Positions 9,630-18,247 of a DNA stretch of 64,000 bases are shown here, piece by piece (positions within the stretch are counted from its first letter, which is position 1; each line of letters opens with the position of its first letter). A model generated the notes under the pieces. The model had not been told where the DNA came from. It was given only the letters and a program-made list of their open reading frames with translations, and did not search any database. This DNA is from JBFLYO01 sp040756745 (lineage in GTDB: Bacteria; Bacteroidota; Ignavibacteria; UBA10030; UBA6906). The position numbers and the translations under genes are program-made. The stretch covers positions 33,045 through 97,044 of the forward strand of contig JBFLYO010000013.1 of assembly GCA_040756745.1 (NCBI GenBank). Direction: 5' to 3'.

Positions 9630-9786
9630 GAGGGGGGGTCTTCTCGTGAGCCAGCTTCTGCGCTTCTGTCCGACGGACGTTCGGGAGTTCCGGGACTGGA
9701 ACAGGTCAAGCATTAACTGCAGGGGCGCGGATCCCTCCGGCCACTGGGGGAACGCTGCACGGCCGCCGAACGATAGGCTGTCCTGA

Positions 9787-10833
9787 TCAGCCCGGAGGAG
9801 CGGTGGCGGCCTCCGCCATCGCCTTGACGTTTTCCGGCGAGACGTTGGGAAGGAGTGCCTCGTGGCTGGGGCTGATGATCAGATGGGGCCCGAGCAACGA
9901 GCGGACGCGGTGGACCTCGCTCCGAACCTCTTCCGGGGTGCCCCGTACGAGGATTTCCTGCGTATCGATGCCGCCAAAGAACGCAATCTTGCCGGCGAAG
10001 TCTCTCCGAAGCGTCTCTGCGTCCATGTTCTCGGCCCGTGCCTGGAGCGGGTGGAGACACTCCACCCCCGCCCCGATGAGCGTTGAGATCACCCGGTGGA
10101 CCGAACCGCAGGAGTGGAGTATGACCTGGTAGCCGTACCTGTGTGCCTGGGCGGTGAAACGCCCCAGCCAGGGAACAATAAACCTCTCAATTTGTGCGGG
10201 ACTGATCAGCAAATCGCGCTGCGTCCCAAAGTCGTTCCCGAAAAAGAGTCCGTCGATCAAATTCCCTGCCACACTGAAAAACCGCTCATTCGCTTCGTAA
10301 TAGAATCCGCAAACCTTGTCGATCGCCGCCTGCACCACCTCCGGTCGCTCATGCAGATTGATCATGAATTCCCCCACGCCGAAGAGGTCCATGACGTCAT
10401 GGAAAAAGGGGGTCCAGAATCCGCTTGCGCGGTAATATGCGCCGGCGGCGCAAAGTTGCCCCAGACATTCTTCGAAATTGAGGTATTCCAGACGCGGCCA
10501 GTCATATTCGCTGACCTCCTTCACCGTCGTACACTGAGCGAGAGGGCCCGGTTCGCCGAGAGACTTCTTGAATTTCCAAATGTCGAAGATCCCCTTTCCC
10601 TCGGGGTGTTCATAGGTTGATTCGAGGAACTGCGGCGTGATCCACCGGAAGTCGCTCCCTAGCCTCCGGTGGAGCTCTTCGAGCGTTGACGTGCCGAAGT
10701 ACTGGTGATAGAGAGGAAGCGTCTCGGCATGAGGATTGCCAAGCCAGAACGCGCAGCGGGGGACAGGCCTTCGGGCGATGATAGAACGGATGAGATCACG
10801 ACCTGTCATCGAGTGCATGGCGCGCGAACTCAA
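9787..10833 (-). CDS. Second uroporphyrinogen decarboxylase-family protein
   Basis: A 348-residue UroD-superfamily protein, clearly different from the plus-strand neighbour. It has the typical FWLGNPHAETLP N-terminal segment, LHSCGSVHRVI (H-x-C-G metal site) and LIISPSHEALLPNVSPEN near the end. Methionines at residues 6 and 9 are alternative starts. It is convergent with the first family member, with 157 bases between their stops. A broken sodium:solute symporter on the same strand starts about 400 bases upstream, which may once have been the transporter of the same pathway. The substrate is unknown, and assignment as a methyltransferase is by family only. Confidence 0.78.
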   Translation of the reverse strand: MSSRAMHSMTGRDLIRSIIARRPVPRCAFWLGNPHAETLPLYHQYFGTSTLEELHRRLGSDFRWITPQFLESTYEHPEGKGIFDIWKFKKSLGEPGPLAQCTTVKEVSEYDWPRLEYLNFEECLGQLCAAGAYYRASGFWTPFFHDVMDLFGVGEFMINLHERPEVVQAAIDKVCGFYYEANERFFSVAGNLIDGLFFGNDFGTQRDLLISPAQIERFIVPWLGRFTAQAHRYGYQVILHSCGSVHRVISTLIGAGVECLHPLQARAENMDAETLRRDFAGKIAFFGGIDTQEILVRGTPEEVRSEVHRVRSLLGPHLIISPSHEALLPNVSPENVKAMAEAATAPPG

Positions 10834-10956
10834 AAGTGCCAGGAGAACGGCGGGGAATCCTGCGCCCCGAGCCGTACATTTAGTGCAACAAGAAACGAAG
10901 CGAGTTTGCCAGCAGTCTTTGCAGCATCAGGGGATGCATCCCCCTCGACGGAGCGT

Positions 10957-11238
10957 TCAATCCCGACACCATACCCGGGAAACAGTCGAGGATCTTCTTC
11001 CCCTTCCCCCTTTCCTCCACACCGGAGGGGATGCCGATGAGGAGGTGGGGATGGTCCCGCTGACGTCGATATAACTGGAGCAGCCTGAGAGGCGAAGCAT
11101 CCACCAATTCACGTTCCGGTCACCCAGAAAATACGCCTGTGTGTGTTTAGTTGCTTCCTTTCTGATGTAAATGCCGAGGAGCGCATTGGCAATGAGGTAG
11201 AGGGCGATGATGATCAGGTCGATGGGGTGAAAGTTCAT
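10957..11238 (-). pseudogene. Truncated sodium:solute symporter (SSS family), 5' remnant
   Basis: The first 63 codons (11050-11238) read as a normal N-terminus of a sodium:solute symporter: PIDLIIIALYLIANALLGIY forms the first membrane helix, and WWMLRLSGCSSYIDVSGTI is the family's second-helix motif. After that the frame runs into unrelated Pro/Ser/Arg-rich sequence and ends; no other frame below continues the family, where about 500 residues are expected. This is therefore a deletion remnant and not a simple frameshift. It lies upstream of the minus-strand UroD-like gene. Confidence 0.65.
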
Positions 11239-11455
11239 GAGGGGTCCGGCGATGAGCTCATAGTGGTTCGCTCTTTCCCTCAGGTGTTGGAAAGAGCGGA
11301 GTTACAGGAGGGCGAACGGATGTGAGGGGTACCGTCGTTGAATCGTTGCGTAATGTAGAAAGTTGACAGGGGAAGGTCAAGCGCAGGCCTCCAGCAACGG
11401 AAGGATCGTTGACAGACTCCCGGAGCATATACTCCGATGTAACAACTGAAGGGAG
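11239..11455. other. Intergenic stretch with a perfect short hairpin
   Basis: CGCTCTTTCC at 11269-11278 pairs perfectly with GGAAAGAGCG at 11289-11298. Nothing else recognisable is seen. Confidence 0.4.
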
Positions 11456-11680
11456 CTATTTGCGCTTCACATACACCTTATTCCCGCTCGCACCATAATA
11501 GAATCGTCCGCCGCGGGGTCCCTCGTAGATATTCCTCCCGTCTGGCGTCTTCCCCACGATCTTCGCGCCGATGATATCATCGACGTAGGTCTTGTTTCCA
11601 CTTTCGTTCAGATGGTGACGCACGACGTGCCGGCGAATACGATCGTCACGGGCGTCCCAGCAAGGGTGAGGAGAAAAATA
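11456..11680 (-). pseudogene. 3' remnant with a PBCV-type basic adaptor motif
   Basis: The C-terminal 50 residues contain the small basic repeat NIYEGPRGGRFYYGASGNKV, preceded by a degenerate copy (ESGNKTYVDD). This resembles the 'PBCV-specific basic adaptor' repeat found at the ends of viral and some bacterial proteins. The open frame extends to a TTG at 11716, but its first 12 codons are translated intergenic repeat (11681-11706), so the true 5' end is missing or replaced. A GTG at 11623 could still start a 55-residue peptide. No function is assigned. Confidence 0.45.
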
Positions 11681-11995
11681 GATTGAGATTGAGGTTGAGG
11701 TTAAGGGGCCAGGCAATCACTGGTGCGCCGAACAGAGATTGCCCGCCTGCCTCGGGGTCGCCATCACTGGCGGGCAGGCTTCGTCGTTCCGACCTCGTCG
11801 CCCCGAATCTGTCGGGGCTCGCAAAGACAGCCCACCCTTAACCTTCTCCTGCTCCACCCCTTAACCTGCTTCACCCCTTAATCTCAACCTCGATCTCAAT
11901 CTCAACCTCGGTCTCAATCTCAACCTCGGTCTCAATCTCAACCTCGATCTCAATCTCAACCTCGATCTCAACCTCAATCTCAACCTCCCCCTCTC
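11681..11995. repeat. Inverted CTCAAC/CTCAAT repeat element with inner hairpins
   Basis: A short GATTGAGATTGAGGTTGAGG array at 11681-11706 faces a long array of CTCAAY words at 11877-11990 in the opposite sense, so the ends can pair. Between them are GCCCGCCTGCC...GGCGGGCAGGC (11743-11780) and CCCCGA...TCGGGG (11801-11817) hairpins. Two other arrays of this family lie at 56757-56808 and, as a fragment, at 60386-60402. The stretch to 12123 shows no gene. Confidence 0.75.
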
Positions 11996-12123
11996 TTGCT
12001 CCCCATCACAACCTTCACCTCGTCCGCGTTGTATATTCATCGTGCCGGGCCTCTGTTCTCAGACCCCGGTTCTTCAACCGATCCGCTCCTTCTCATCTCA
12101 TAGTACGCTGTACGAGGCACTTC

Positions 12124-12441
12124 ATGTCGTGGTTCAAAATCTCGTTTCCACGCGAGGAAGCGAGTATGAAAATTGGCGATCTTGCACAAGACTTTCTCGA
12201 TACCCTGCAAGCATCAAAGTCACAGAGCGGTCTTGCGCTCTTCCGGCAAAAGCCGGAGGTCGCCGAGGAGCCGGTGGTCTACTACCTCCGCCTCAACACG
12301 ACCCTCCCGTCAAAACGACTGACGGACGTCTACCGCGCAGAGCCCTGCCCCCCGCCGGAACCGTACAGGGTGGAACACTTTGGAGGAGACGAGAGAGTGC
12401 TGGAGAGTTATGAGTTAAGAGTGAAGAGTGATGGGTTATAA
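12124..12441 (+). CDS. Small unknown protein whose C-terminus is repeat-encoded
   Basis: A 105-residue protein with no recognised domain. The first 93 residues look like ordinary coding sequence: mixed charged and hydrophobic, with a helical IGDLAQDFLDTLQASK segment. ATG 12124 and ATG 12166 are both possible starts. The last eleven residues (SYELRVKSDGL) are a translation of the heptamer repeat GAGTTATGAGTTAAGAGTGA, also found in inverse orientation at 42571-42605, so the original stop codon has probably been lost into the repeat. Confidence 0.5.
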   Translation: MSWFKISFPREEASMKIGDLAQDFLDTLQASKSQSGLALFRQKPEVAEEPVVYYLRLNTTLPSKRLTDVYRAEPCPPPEPYRVEHFGGDERVLESYELRVKSDGL

Positions 12442-12560
12442 AAGCAGAGGAGAGAGATGAGAGGAGAGAGAAGAGAGGGGAAGGGGACTAGGAGAGGGGG
12501 AGACAGGGGGAAAAAGTTCTAGGGCTCATTCCGCAATCCGCAATCCGCATTCCGCAATGC
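12404..12560. repeat. Three consecutive heptamer-type repeat arrays
   Basis: Three different word families follow each other: GAGTTAT/GAGTGAA words (12404-12440), purine-only GAGAGAT/GAGAGGA words (12443-12512), and CCGCAAT words (12527-12560). The last array ends three bases before the stop of the next minus-strand gene. The same three families occur elsewhere at 42571-42605, 25154-25195 and 52782-52895. Confidence 0.7.
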
Positions 12561-12562
12561 TG

Positions 12563-12748
12563 TCATCTGTTCATCGTTTCCTGTATCGCCCGCACCGTCC
12601 GCTCCTCCGAGTACCCGTTGTTGTAATAGTGCTTGATCACGGTCTCCCACCAGGTCGACGGTAACACCGTTTTGTCTTCTTCGGTCAACTTCTCGTACAC
12701 TCGCGCCTTGTACGCCTCGAAATACTTGTCTTCCGATGAGCGTTCCAT
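12563..12748 (-). CDS. Small conserved-looking unknown protein
   Basis: A 61-residue, highly charged protein. It has two likely helices: DKYFEAYKARVYEKLTEEDK, and a C-terminal stretch around SEERTVRAIQETMNR. The ATG at 12748 is preceded by GAGAGG, a usable ribosome site. The composition (Trp pair, Tyr pair, balanced charges) looks like real coding sequence. No family is recognised. Confidence 0.55.
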   Translation of the reverse strand: MERSSEDKYFEAYKARVYEKLTEEDKTVLPSTWWETVIKHYYNNGYSEERTVRAIQETMNR

Positions 12749-12901
12749 ACAGCAACCTCTCTCTCTAACAGATAATGTAACCCTTACAACTCACGAAATC
12801 AAGCTTCCAATGTGCGCTAAATCACGAACTGGCAATTCGCAAAATTATATACTTCATCACCCACTTGAAGTCGGGCAATGTAACTCAACGGGGGAAGCTT
12901 A

Positions 12902-13051
12902 ATGAACAGATTTTGGAAGGTCGCAACGCTTGTTGCGCTCGTGGCGATCCCGCTCATCATCATGGGGAAGAAAAAGGCTGCCGAAGTGGAGTATGTGCCG
13001 GAGGCGGGCGACTCGAGCGATATTTTTGACCAGGAGTTGCGCGCGGATTAG
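12902..13051 (+). CDS. Very short single-span membrane peptide
   Basis: A 49-residue peptide starting at ATG 12902, with GGGG 9 bases upstream and a TATACT box at 12848-12853 as a possible minus-10. Residues 5-21 are a hydrophobic helix (FWKVATLVALVAIPLIIM), followed by a GKKK stop-transfer signal and an acidic C-terminal tail (SSDIFDQELRAD). It is likely an inner-membrane micropeptide or a lead peptide. No homologue family is recognised. It is divergent from the small gene at 12563-12748. Confidence 0.5.
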   Translation: MNRFWKVATLVALVAIPLIIMGKKKAAEVEYVPEAGDSSDIFDQELRAD

Positions 13052-13087
13052 TCAGGTTTCCGGCAATGGCTTTGTTCCCTGGGAGTA

Positions 13088-13210
13088 GTCGGAAGTCAGA
13101 AATCAGAAATCAGAAAGACTGAGCGTGGATTTGACCCACTCTTGCTGATTACTGATTAGTGCCTTCCCCTGCTCCCGGCTTCTGACTTCTGATTACTGAC
13201 TTCCGATTTC
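13088..13210. repeat. CTGATTT/CTGACTT heptamer arrays in opposing orientation
   Basis: GTCAGAAATCAGAAATCAGA (within 13088-13117) faces TCTGACTTCTGATTACTGAC (within 13178-13210), with a second copy at 13143-13160. The outer arms can form a long hairpin just downstream of the PBP1A stop codon and may act as its transcript end. Confidence 0.75.
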
Positions 13211-13227
13211 ACCTGGCGCCTCCGCGC

Positions 13228-15573
13228 TCAGAAGCTAATCGTGCCCATCCCCTCTTCCCCCTGCCTCCACTTTGACGACGCATGCCTGTCGCACTTGCCG
13301 GGCCGCGTCTTGTCCGTGAAGTACTCCACCGTCTTGTGGGGGCAGAACTCCGTCGCGAGCTTCTTGGTCTCGACGCAGATCGTGTCGGCGTACACCTTCG
13401 CCGGCCTTTCGAAATACTCCAGCGGCATTGCGATGCTCGGGTCGTCGTACACGTAGCGCATGAACCGTCCCCAGATCGGCGCCGCCGCGCGCCCTCCCTG
13501 CCCGTCCCATGTCTTGAAGTGCACGCTCTTGTTGTCGAACCCCACCCAGATGGCCGCGCTGATCTGCGGCGTGTAGCCGACGAACCACGCGTCCGCGAAA
13601 TCAGTCGTCGTGCCGGTCTTCCCCGCCGCCGGAAGCTGGAAGAAGTCGCGCACGTGACTCCCCGTGCCGCCGTTCACAACTCCCTCGAGCAGCGTTGTCA
13701 TGATGTATGCCGTCTCCTCGCTCAACACCTCTCGTTGCATCGGGAAGTTCTCCTCGATCACGTTCCCGTCCTTGTCTTCGATCTTCATGATCGGGATCGG
13801 CTGGACGTACACGCCGTGGTTGGGATAGACGCCAAACGCCGACGCCATTTCCAGCGGTGAAATGTCCCCCGCCCCCAGCGCGAGTGACTCGTACGGCGGG
13901 AGCGGCGACGTGATCCCCATCCGCTTTGCATAATCGATCACCTGACTCACCGGCGCGATCTCCATGATGGCACGGACGGCAACGAGGTTGATCGACTTCT
14001 TGATCGCTTCGCGGATCGTGCTCTTCCCCCCGAACTCACCGTCCGAATTCGATGGCGTCCACCGCTTCCCGTCGGCCATCATGATTGTGACTGGCTGGTT
14101 CAGGAGCTCGAAGCAGGGAGGATAGCCGTTATCGATGGCGACGGTGTAGACGAACGGCTTGAATGCCGACCCCACCTGCCGGCGGATCTGCGTGACGTGG
14201 TTCAGCCCGTACTTGAAGCTCTTGAAATTTCGTCCCCCCACCAGGGCGAGGATGCCTCCGCTCTTCGGGTCGACCGCGACAAAGCCGGTCTCGATCGTTT
14301 GCGCGACGTGCTTCATGGAGTCGACCCATGCCTTGCTGTTCCGGAGGGCTGCATAGATGCTATCGCGCCCCGAAGCGGTCCCGGCCTTTCGGTACTCGGG
14401 CGAGGTCTTGATCGCGAAATCGATCACCCGCGTCAGAGCGTCCTTCTCGCTCGTCCAGTCCCATTCCGAGTCAAACAACTTCTGGTACTCCGACAGGTGT
14501 TCCTCCACTGCGCGGTTCGCATACCTTTGCATCCTGCTGTCGAGCGTCGTGTAGACCGCAATGCCATCGCGGTAGATGTCGAATCCGTACTTCTCGGCCT
14601 TCTGCATCAGGATCTGCCTGATGTACTCGCAGAAGTGGGGCGCGATCCCGGCCGGCGCAAGTTCGTCGGCAGACTTGAGCTGGATCGGCTCCGCCTTCGC
14701 TTCTGCGGCCTGCTGGTCGGTGATGTAGCCGTACTTGGCCATCTGCGACAACACGACGTTGCGCCGGTTCAACGCTCGCTCGGGATGCTTCCCGGACGGA
14801 TCGTAGTACCCCGGCCCCTTGAGGACGGCGATGAGCGTCGCGACCTCGCTCAGCGTCAGGTCGGCGGGCGCCTTCCCGAAGTAGGCCTGCGACGCAGAGG
14901 CGATGCCGTACGCCCCGCGGCCGAAGTAGACGACATTGAGATAGAACTCCAGGATTTCATCCTTGGTGAAGGTCTGCTCGAGCTGGACCGCAGTCAGAAA
15001 CTCCCGGATCTTCCGCGTGATCGTATCGAAGACGTCGCGATCGCTGTGCCCCAGATAGAGGTTGCGCGAGAGCTGCTGCGTGATCGTGCTCGCCCCCTCC
15101 TTGAGGCGGAGCGCGAAGAGGTTCTTGACCATTGCCTTGCCGAAACGGACAAGATCGACTCCCCAGTGCTTGTAGAAATCTTTGTCCTCCGTCGCGATCA
15201 ACGCCTCCACAACAGGCCGGGGGATGTCCGCCAGCGCGACGTGTGACCGGTTTTTAATGAAGAACTGGTCGAGCACCTCCCCGTCAGCCGAAAAGACCTT
15301 GGTCGCCAGCTCCGGCTTCGGGTTCTCGATCCGCTCAAGGGAAGGGAGCCCGGAGACGAGATAGCTCCAGTACCAGCCGAGGAGAACGATCACCGGGATT
15401 GTGGCGATCAGGATCACGCGCATGCGGGGAGACAGGTCGATGGAGAATCTCCGCCGGCGTTTCTGCTTCCGGTACTCCGGATCGCTGAAGTACCGTTCCA
15501 TCTCCTCCGGCAAGTAGTGGGCTCCGCCCTCTTCCCGGTTGTGCTCCTGCTCCTGGTTCTTCTCCTCATCCAT
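13228..15573 (-). CDS. mrcA: Penicillin-binding protein 1A, bifunctional
   Basis: A 781-residue class A PBP that polymerises glycan strands and cross-links peptides outside the inner membrane. An acidic cytoplasmic tail precedes one membrane helix at about 50-75. The GT51 transglycosylase follows, with catalytic Glu129 in ATEDKDFYKHWG and STITQQLSRNLYL. The transpeptidase has Ser469 in the SxxK motif (GSAFK), SIN at 527-529 and KTG at 652-654, so all catalytic motifs are intact. The start codon overlaps the lpxH stop by 8 bases, implying translational coupling with the upstream gene. An inverted heptamer repeat lies 20 bases after the stop. Confidence 0.95.
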   Translation of the reverse strand: MDEEKNQEQEHNREEGGAHYLPEEMERYFSDPEYRKQKRRRRFSIDLSPRMRVILIATIPVIVLLGWYWSYLVSGLPSLERIENPKPELATKVFSADGEVLDQFFIKNRSHVALADIPRPVVEALIATEDKDFYKHWGVDLVRFGKAMVKNLFALRLKEGASTITQQLSRNLYLGHSDRDVFDTITRKIREFLTAVQLEQTFTKDEILEFYLNVVYFGRGAYGIASASQAYFGKAPADLTLSEVATLIAVLKGPGYYDPSGKHPERALNRRNVVLSQMAKYGYITDQQAAEAKAEPIQLKSADELAPAGIAPHFCEYIRQILMQKAEKYGFDIYRDGIAVYTTLDSRMQRYANRAVEEHLSEYQKLFDSEWDWTSEKDALTRVIDFAIKTSPEYRKAGTASGRDSIYAALRNSKAWVDSMKHVAQTIETGFVAVDPKSGGILALVGGRNFKSFKYGLNHVTQIRRQVGSAFKPFVYTVAIDNGYPPCFELLNQPVTIMMADGKRWTPSNSDGEFGGKSTIREAIKKSINLVAVRAIMEIAPVSQVIDYAKRMGITSPLPPYESLALGAGDISPLEMASAFGVYPNHGVYVQPIPIMKIEDKDGNVIEENFPMQREVLSEETAYIMTTLLEGVVNGGTGSHVRDFFQLPAAGKTGTTTDFADAWFVGYTPQISAAIWVGFDNKSVHFKTWDGQGGRAAAPIWGRFMRYVYDDPSIAMPLEYFERPAKVYADTICVETKKLATEFCPHKTVEYFTDKTRPGKCDRHASSKWRQGEEGMGTISF

Positions 15574-16309
15574 GTCGATGCTTCTCCTTTGCCTTCCAGG
15601 TGTTCAGCGTCATTGCTCCCCGCGACATCCTGCCGTAGGTGTTGCAGGTGATCCAGTCGCCGAGGTTGACGTACACGCCGCCGCGGAGGCGGTGCACAAC
15701 CGGCTTATGATGATGCCCCATGATCACCAGGTCGAATCCCTCCCCGATCTTTCCCTCTGCGTACCGGATCATCCCCGTCTCCTCGCCGTAGTGCTTATTC
15801 GTGGTATACTCTCTGCTCGTCCGGGATGTTCCGCGCGCAATCCTCACCCCGATATCGGGGTGGAGCCACCGGTATGCCTTTACGGCAATCCGGTTGCGCA
15901 GTATGGGCTTGATCAGTCGATAGCCCAGGTCGTTCTCTGCCAGTCCGTCACCATGATGAATGTACGTCCGCTTACCCTGCAGACGGATCTCAAACGGTTG
16001 CTCATAGATACGCGCGCCGATCTCCGTCTCAAAGAAATCCCCCATCCAGCAGTCATGGTTCCCCACGAGGTAGTGGATCTGCTTCCCCGCGTCGGTGAAC
16101 TCCTGAAGTGCCGCCAGTGTCCTGTGGAACCCCCGAGGAATGACAGTGCGGTAATCGAACCAGAAATCGAACAGATCCCCGACGATGAACAATTGCTCGG
16201 CATCCGGGCGGACACGGTCAAGAAAACGGATGAGCCGGGTTTCCTTCGCCTTCTCTTCCTCGCGGCTCCCCAGCCCCAGGTGGACGTCGGAGATAAAATA
16301 GAGGGCCAT
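15566..16309 (-). CDS. lpxH: UDP-2,3-diacylglucosamine pyrophosphatase LpxH-like
   Basis: A 247-residue calcineurin-like metallophosphoesterase. Metal-binding motifs are DVHLG (residues 8-12), GDLFDFW, GNHD and HGDG, and GHHHKP is near 200. In lipid A synthesis this enzyme cleaves UDP-2,3-diacylglucosamine to lipid X at the inner membrane face. The window also encodes LpxA, LpxC and LpxD, which supports the role, although the family includes other phosphatases. A 29-codon ORF ends on the A of this gene's ATG (TAATG), and the 3' end overlaps PBP1A. Confidence 0.82.
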   Translation of the reverse strand: MALYFISDVHLGLGSREEEKAKETRLIRFLDRVRPDAEQLFIVGDLFDFWFDYRTVIPRGFHRTLAALQEFTDAGKQIHYLVGNHDCWMGDFFETEIGARIYEQPFEIRLQGKRTYIHHGDGLAENDLGYRLIKPILRNRIAVKAYRWLHPDIGVRIARGTSRTSREYTTNKHYGEETGMIRYAEGKIGEGFDLVIMGHHHKPVVHRLRGGVYVNLGDWITCNTYGRMSRGAMTLNTWKAKEKHRHG

Positions 16310-16398
16310 TAGCGCCCTCTGCCGGCAGGGGTGGCGGGAGAGGTGACGGTGGCGATGAGAAGGAGGAGTGCTGCAGAGGATGCGTGTCGGGGTGCCAT
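16309..16398 (-). CDS. 29-residue leader peptide coupled to lpxH
   Basis: ATG at 16398 opens a 29-codon frame with a hydrophobic core (SSAALLLLIATV), whose TAA shares one base with the lpxH ATG. It may be a small exported or leader peptide, or a remnant of a signal peptide. The only evidence is its position and composition. Confidence 0.3.
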   Translation of the reverse strand: MAPRHASSAALLLLIATVTSPATPAGRGR

Positions 16399-16451
16399 GG
16401 TGCTTCGCCTAATGTACGAACCGCGCGTTGAAAAGTAAACCGGCGGTTCCG

Positions 16452-17711
16452 CTAGGCCCCCGCAGGGACGCGCTCCGGCTCCCGTACACCCTGGAGGATT
16501 ACCAGCCCGGCCAGGAAGAAGAGCGCGATCACCAGCGCGGCAACCCGGTCGCTGCTCAGGTCCGCGACGATGCTGTACACCATCGGTCCAACGACGGCCG
16601 AAGCCTTGCCGCAGAGCCCGTCGTAGAACCCGAAGAACTCGGCCTCGCGCGTCCTCGGCGTCAACAAGGCCATGAGACTCCTGCTGGCGGACTGCGACGA
16701 CCCGATGGCCACACCGGCGGCAAGGGCGACCCCGTAAAACATCGCAACGCTATCAACGAAGTAGGCCGTGACCGCGATCGCCGTCCAGAGCGCAAGCGTC
16801 AGCGTAATCGTCTTTTTCGGCCCGATGTTGTCGGTCACGACCCCGAATACGAGCGAGCCGAGCACGGCGCTTGTTTGCACGATGGCAAAGAAGACGATGA
16901 TGGCGGTGTCCGACATCTTAAGCGTCTGTTCCGCGAAGATTGCCGCGAAGGCAATGACGGTCAGGATGCCGTCGTTATAAATGAAGAAGGCGACGAGAAA
17001 CCGGGCGACGGACGGATGTTCCTTTCTGACAAACAGTGACCGGAACGTCTCCGCCGCGCGTGACATCCCCGCCCGTACCAGAGAAGGAGGCGGCGCCGCC
17101 TCAAGCGGAGGTTCGTGCACGAAAAGGAAGAGGGGAAGGGAGAAGATCAGGAAGAATGCAGCCGCGACGACAAACGACATCCGGACCATGTACAAATAGG
17201 CGGGATCCGCCGATTCGGGCAGCATGAAATTCACGATCAGGAGAACCGCCAGCGCTCCGAGATAGCCCATGGCAAACCCATACCCCGAGACCCGCCCGTA
17301 CGATCGCTTCGTTGTAATTCCCGGCAGGAACGCATCATAAAAGACCAGCCCTCCCTCGAAGCCGATGTTGGCGACGACGAACAGCAGGATGCCGGCGACG
17401 ATCATCCCTTCCTGGACGAAGAACATCAGCGCAGTCGCGATCACGCACGCGGCAGTGAACAGCAGCAGGAACCGCTTTCGATTGCGGGAATAGTCGGCCA
17501 CCGCACCGAGAGGAGGAGAGAGCGCGGCGGCGCAGATCATGGAGAGACTGACGGCAAGCCCCCAGAGCCAGCGCTGTCCTCCCGCCACGTGATGCGTGAA
17601 GTAGCGGGAGTAGATCACGGTGACGATAATGACCGAGAATGCGGTGTTGGCAAAATCGAAGAACGTCCAGGCGAGGATCCTGCCGCGGGAGGAGGGAGGG
17701 GAGTCGGGCAT
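16452..17711 (-). CDS. MFS transporter of the UMF1/Atg22-like family
   Basis: A 419-residue membrane protein with about 12 helices. I chose the ATG at 17711 because the preceding 31 codons of open frame overlap nusB and are Arg/Pro-rich. AWTFFDFANTAFSVIIVTV at the N-terminus and SQSASRSLMALLTPRTREAEFFGFYDG in the second half (family name UMF1) are diagnostic. It starts 7 bases after the nusB stop, so it is probably cotranscribed. The substrate of this family in bacteria is poorly known; export of small metabolites or amino acids is possible. It lies in the inner membrane. Confidence 0.85.
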   Translation of the reverse strand: MPDSPPSSRGRILAWTFFDFANTAFSVIIVTVIYSRYFTHHVAGGQRWLWGLAVSLSMICAAALSPPLGAVADYSRNRKRFLLLFTAACVIATALMFFVQEGMIVAGILLFVVANIGFEGGLVFYDAFLPGITTKRSYGRVSGYGFAMGYLGALAVLLIVNFMLPESADPAYLYMVRMSFVVAAAFFLIFSLPLFLFVHEPPLEAAPPPSLVRAGMSRAAETFRSLFVRKEHPSVARFLVAFFIYNDGILTVIAFAAIFAEQTLKMSDTAIIVFFAIVQTSAVLGSLVFGVVTDNIGPKKTITLTLALWTAIAVTAYFVDSVAMFYGVALAAGVAIGSSQSASRSLMALLTPRTREAEFFGFYDGLCGKASAVVGPMVYSIVADLSSDRVAALVIALFFLAGLVILQGVREPERVPAGA

Positions 17712-17718
17712 GCAGGCG

Positions 17719-18210
17719 TCAGGTGGGTTTCTTGGCTTTCGCTTTGGCCCCCTTCGCGATACCGTCTCCTTCGGACAGGCCGCGCCCCGTCTTCGGAAGT
17801 TCACCGGCAGCTTTCAGGTCTGCGAGAACGGCGTCAAGCACCCCGTTGACGAACTGTCCGCTGCGCTGGGTGCTGAAGAGTTTCGCAAGCTCGATCGCCT
17901 CGTTCATCGACACCTTCGGGGGGATCTCCTTGAAGTACAACAGCTCACAGATCCCCATCCGCAGGATCAGGCGGTCGAGCACCGCGATGCGCGTGAAGTC
18001 CCAGTTTGCCACCTTCGCCCGGATCACCCGATCGATCTCGGCGGAGTGGTTGATCGTCTTGATCACCAGTTTCTTGGCGAAGACGTAGGCGGAGTGATTC
18101 GATTTCAGGGCGGGGAGAATCGTCTCAACGACGTGGTGGACGGGATCGCCGCCGATCTCGTAGGCGTAGAGCGCCTGCACCACCTTTTCCCTGATAATGC
18201 GCCGTCTCAC
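17719..18210 (-). CDS. nusB: Transcription antitermination factor NusB
   Basis: A 163-residue all-helical NusB protein. MRRRIIREKVVQALYAYEIGG is the classic N-terminal arginine-rich RNA-contact region, and PPKVSMNEAIELAKLFSTQRSGQFVNGVLDAVL the C-terminal signature. With NusE it binds boxA RNA in rRNA leaders; boxA-like sites are present in the rRNA operon of this window (50997, 53190). The tail after about residue 140 is lysine-rich and variable. It is followed closely by the UMF1 transporter and preceded by an ABC ATPase, all on the minus strand. Confidence 0.93.
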   Translation of the reverse strand: MRRRIIREKVVQALYAYEIGGDPVHHVVETILPALKSNHSAYVFAKKLVIKTINHSAEIDRVIRAKVANWDFTRIAVLDRLILRMGICELLYFKEIPPKVSMNEAIELAKLFSTQRSGQFVNGVLDAVLADLKAAGELPKTGRGLSEGDGIAKGAKAKAKKPT

Positions 18211-18247
18211 TTGTCAAAGATCCTTCGCTGCAGGTCCTGATCCGTTC

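Noticed and set aside
10880..11107. Frameshifted continuation of the sodium:solute symporter
   Set aside because: The alternative frame shows no transporter helices, so the gene is deleted beyond residue 63 and not simply frameshifted.
11681..11995. Insertion sequence
   Set aside because: No transposase frame and no target duplication; the ends are low-complexity words.
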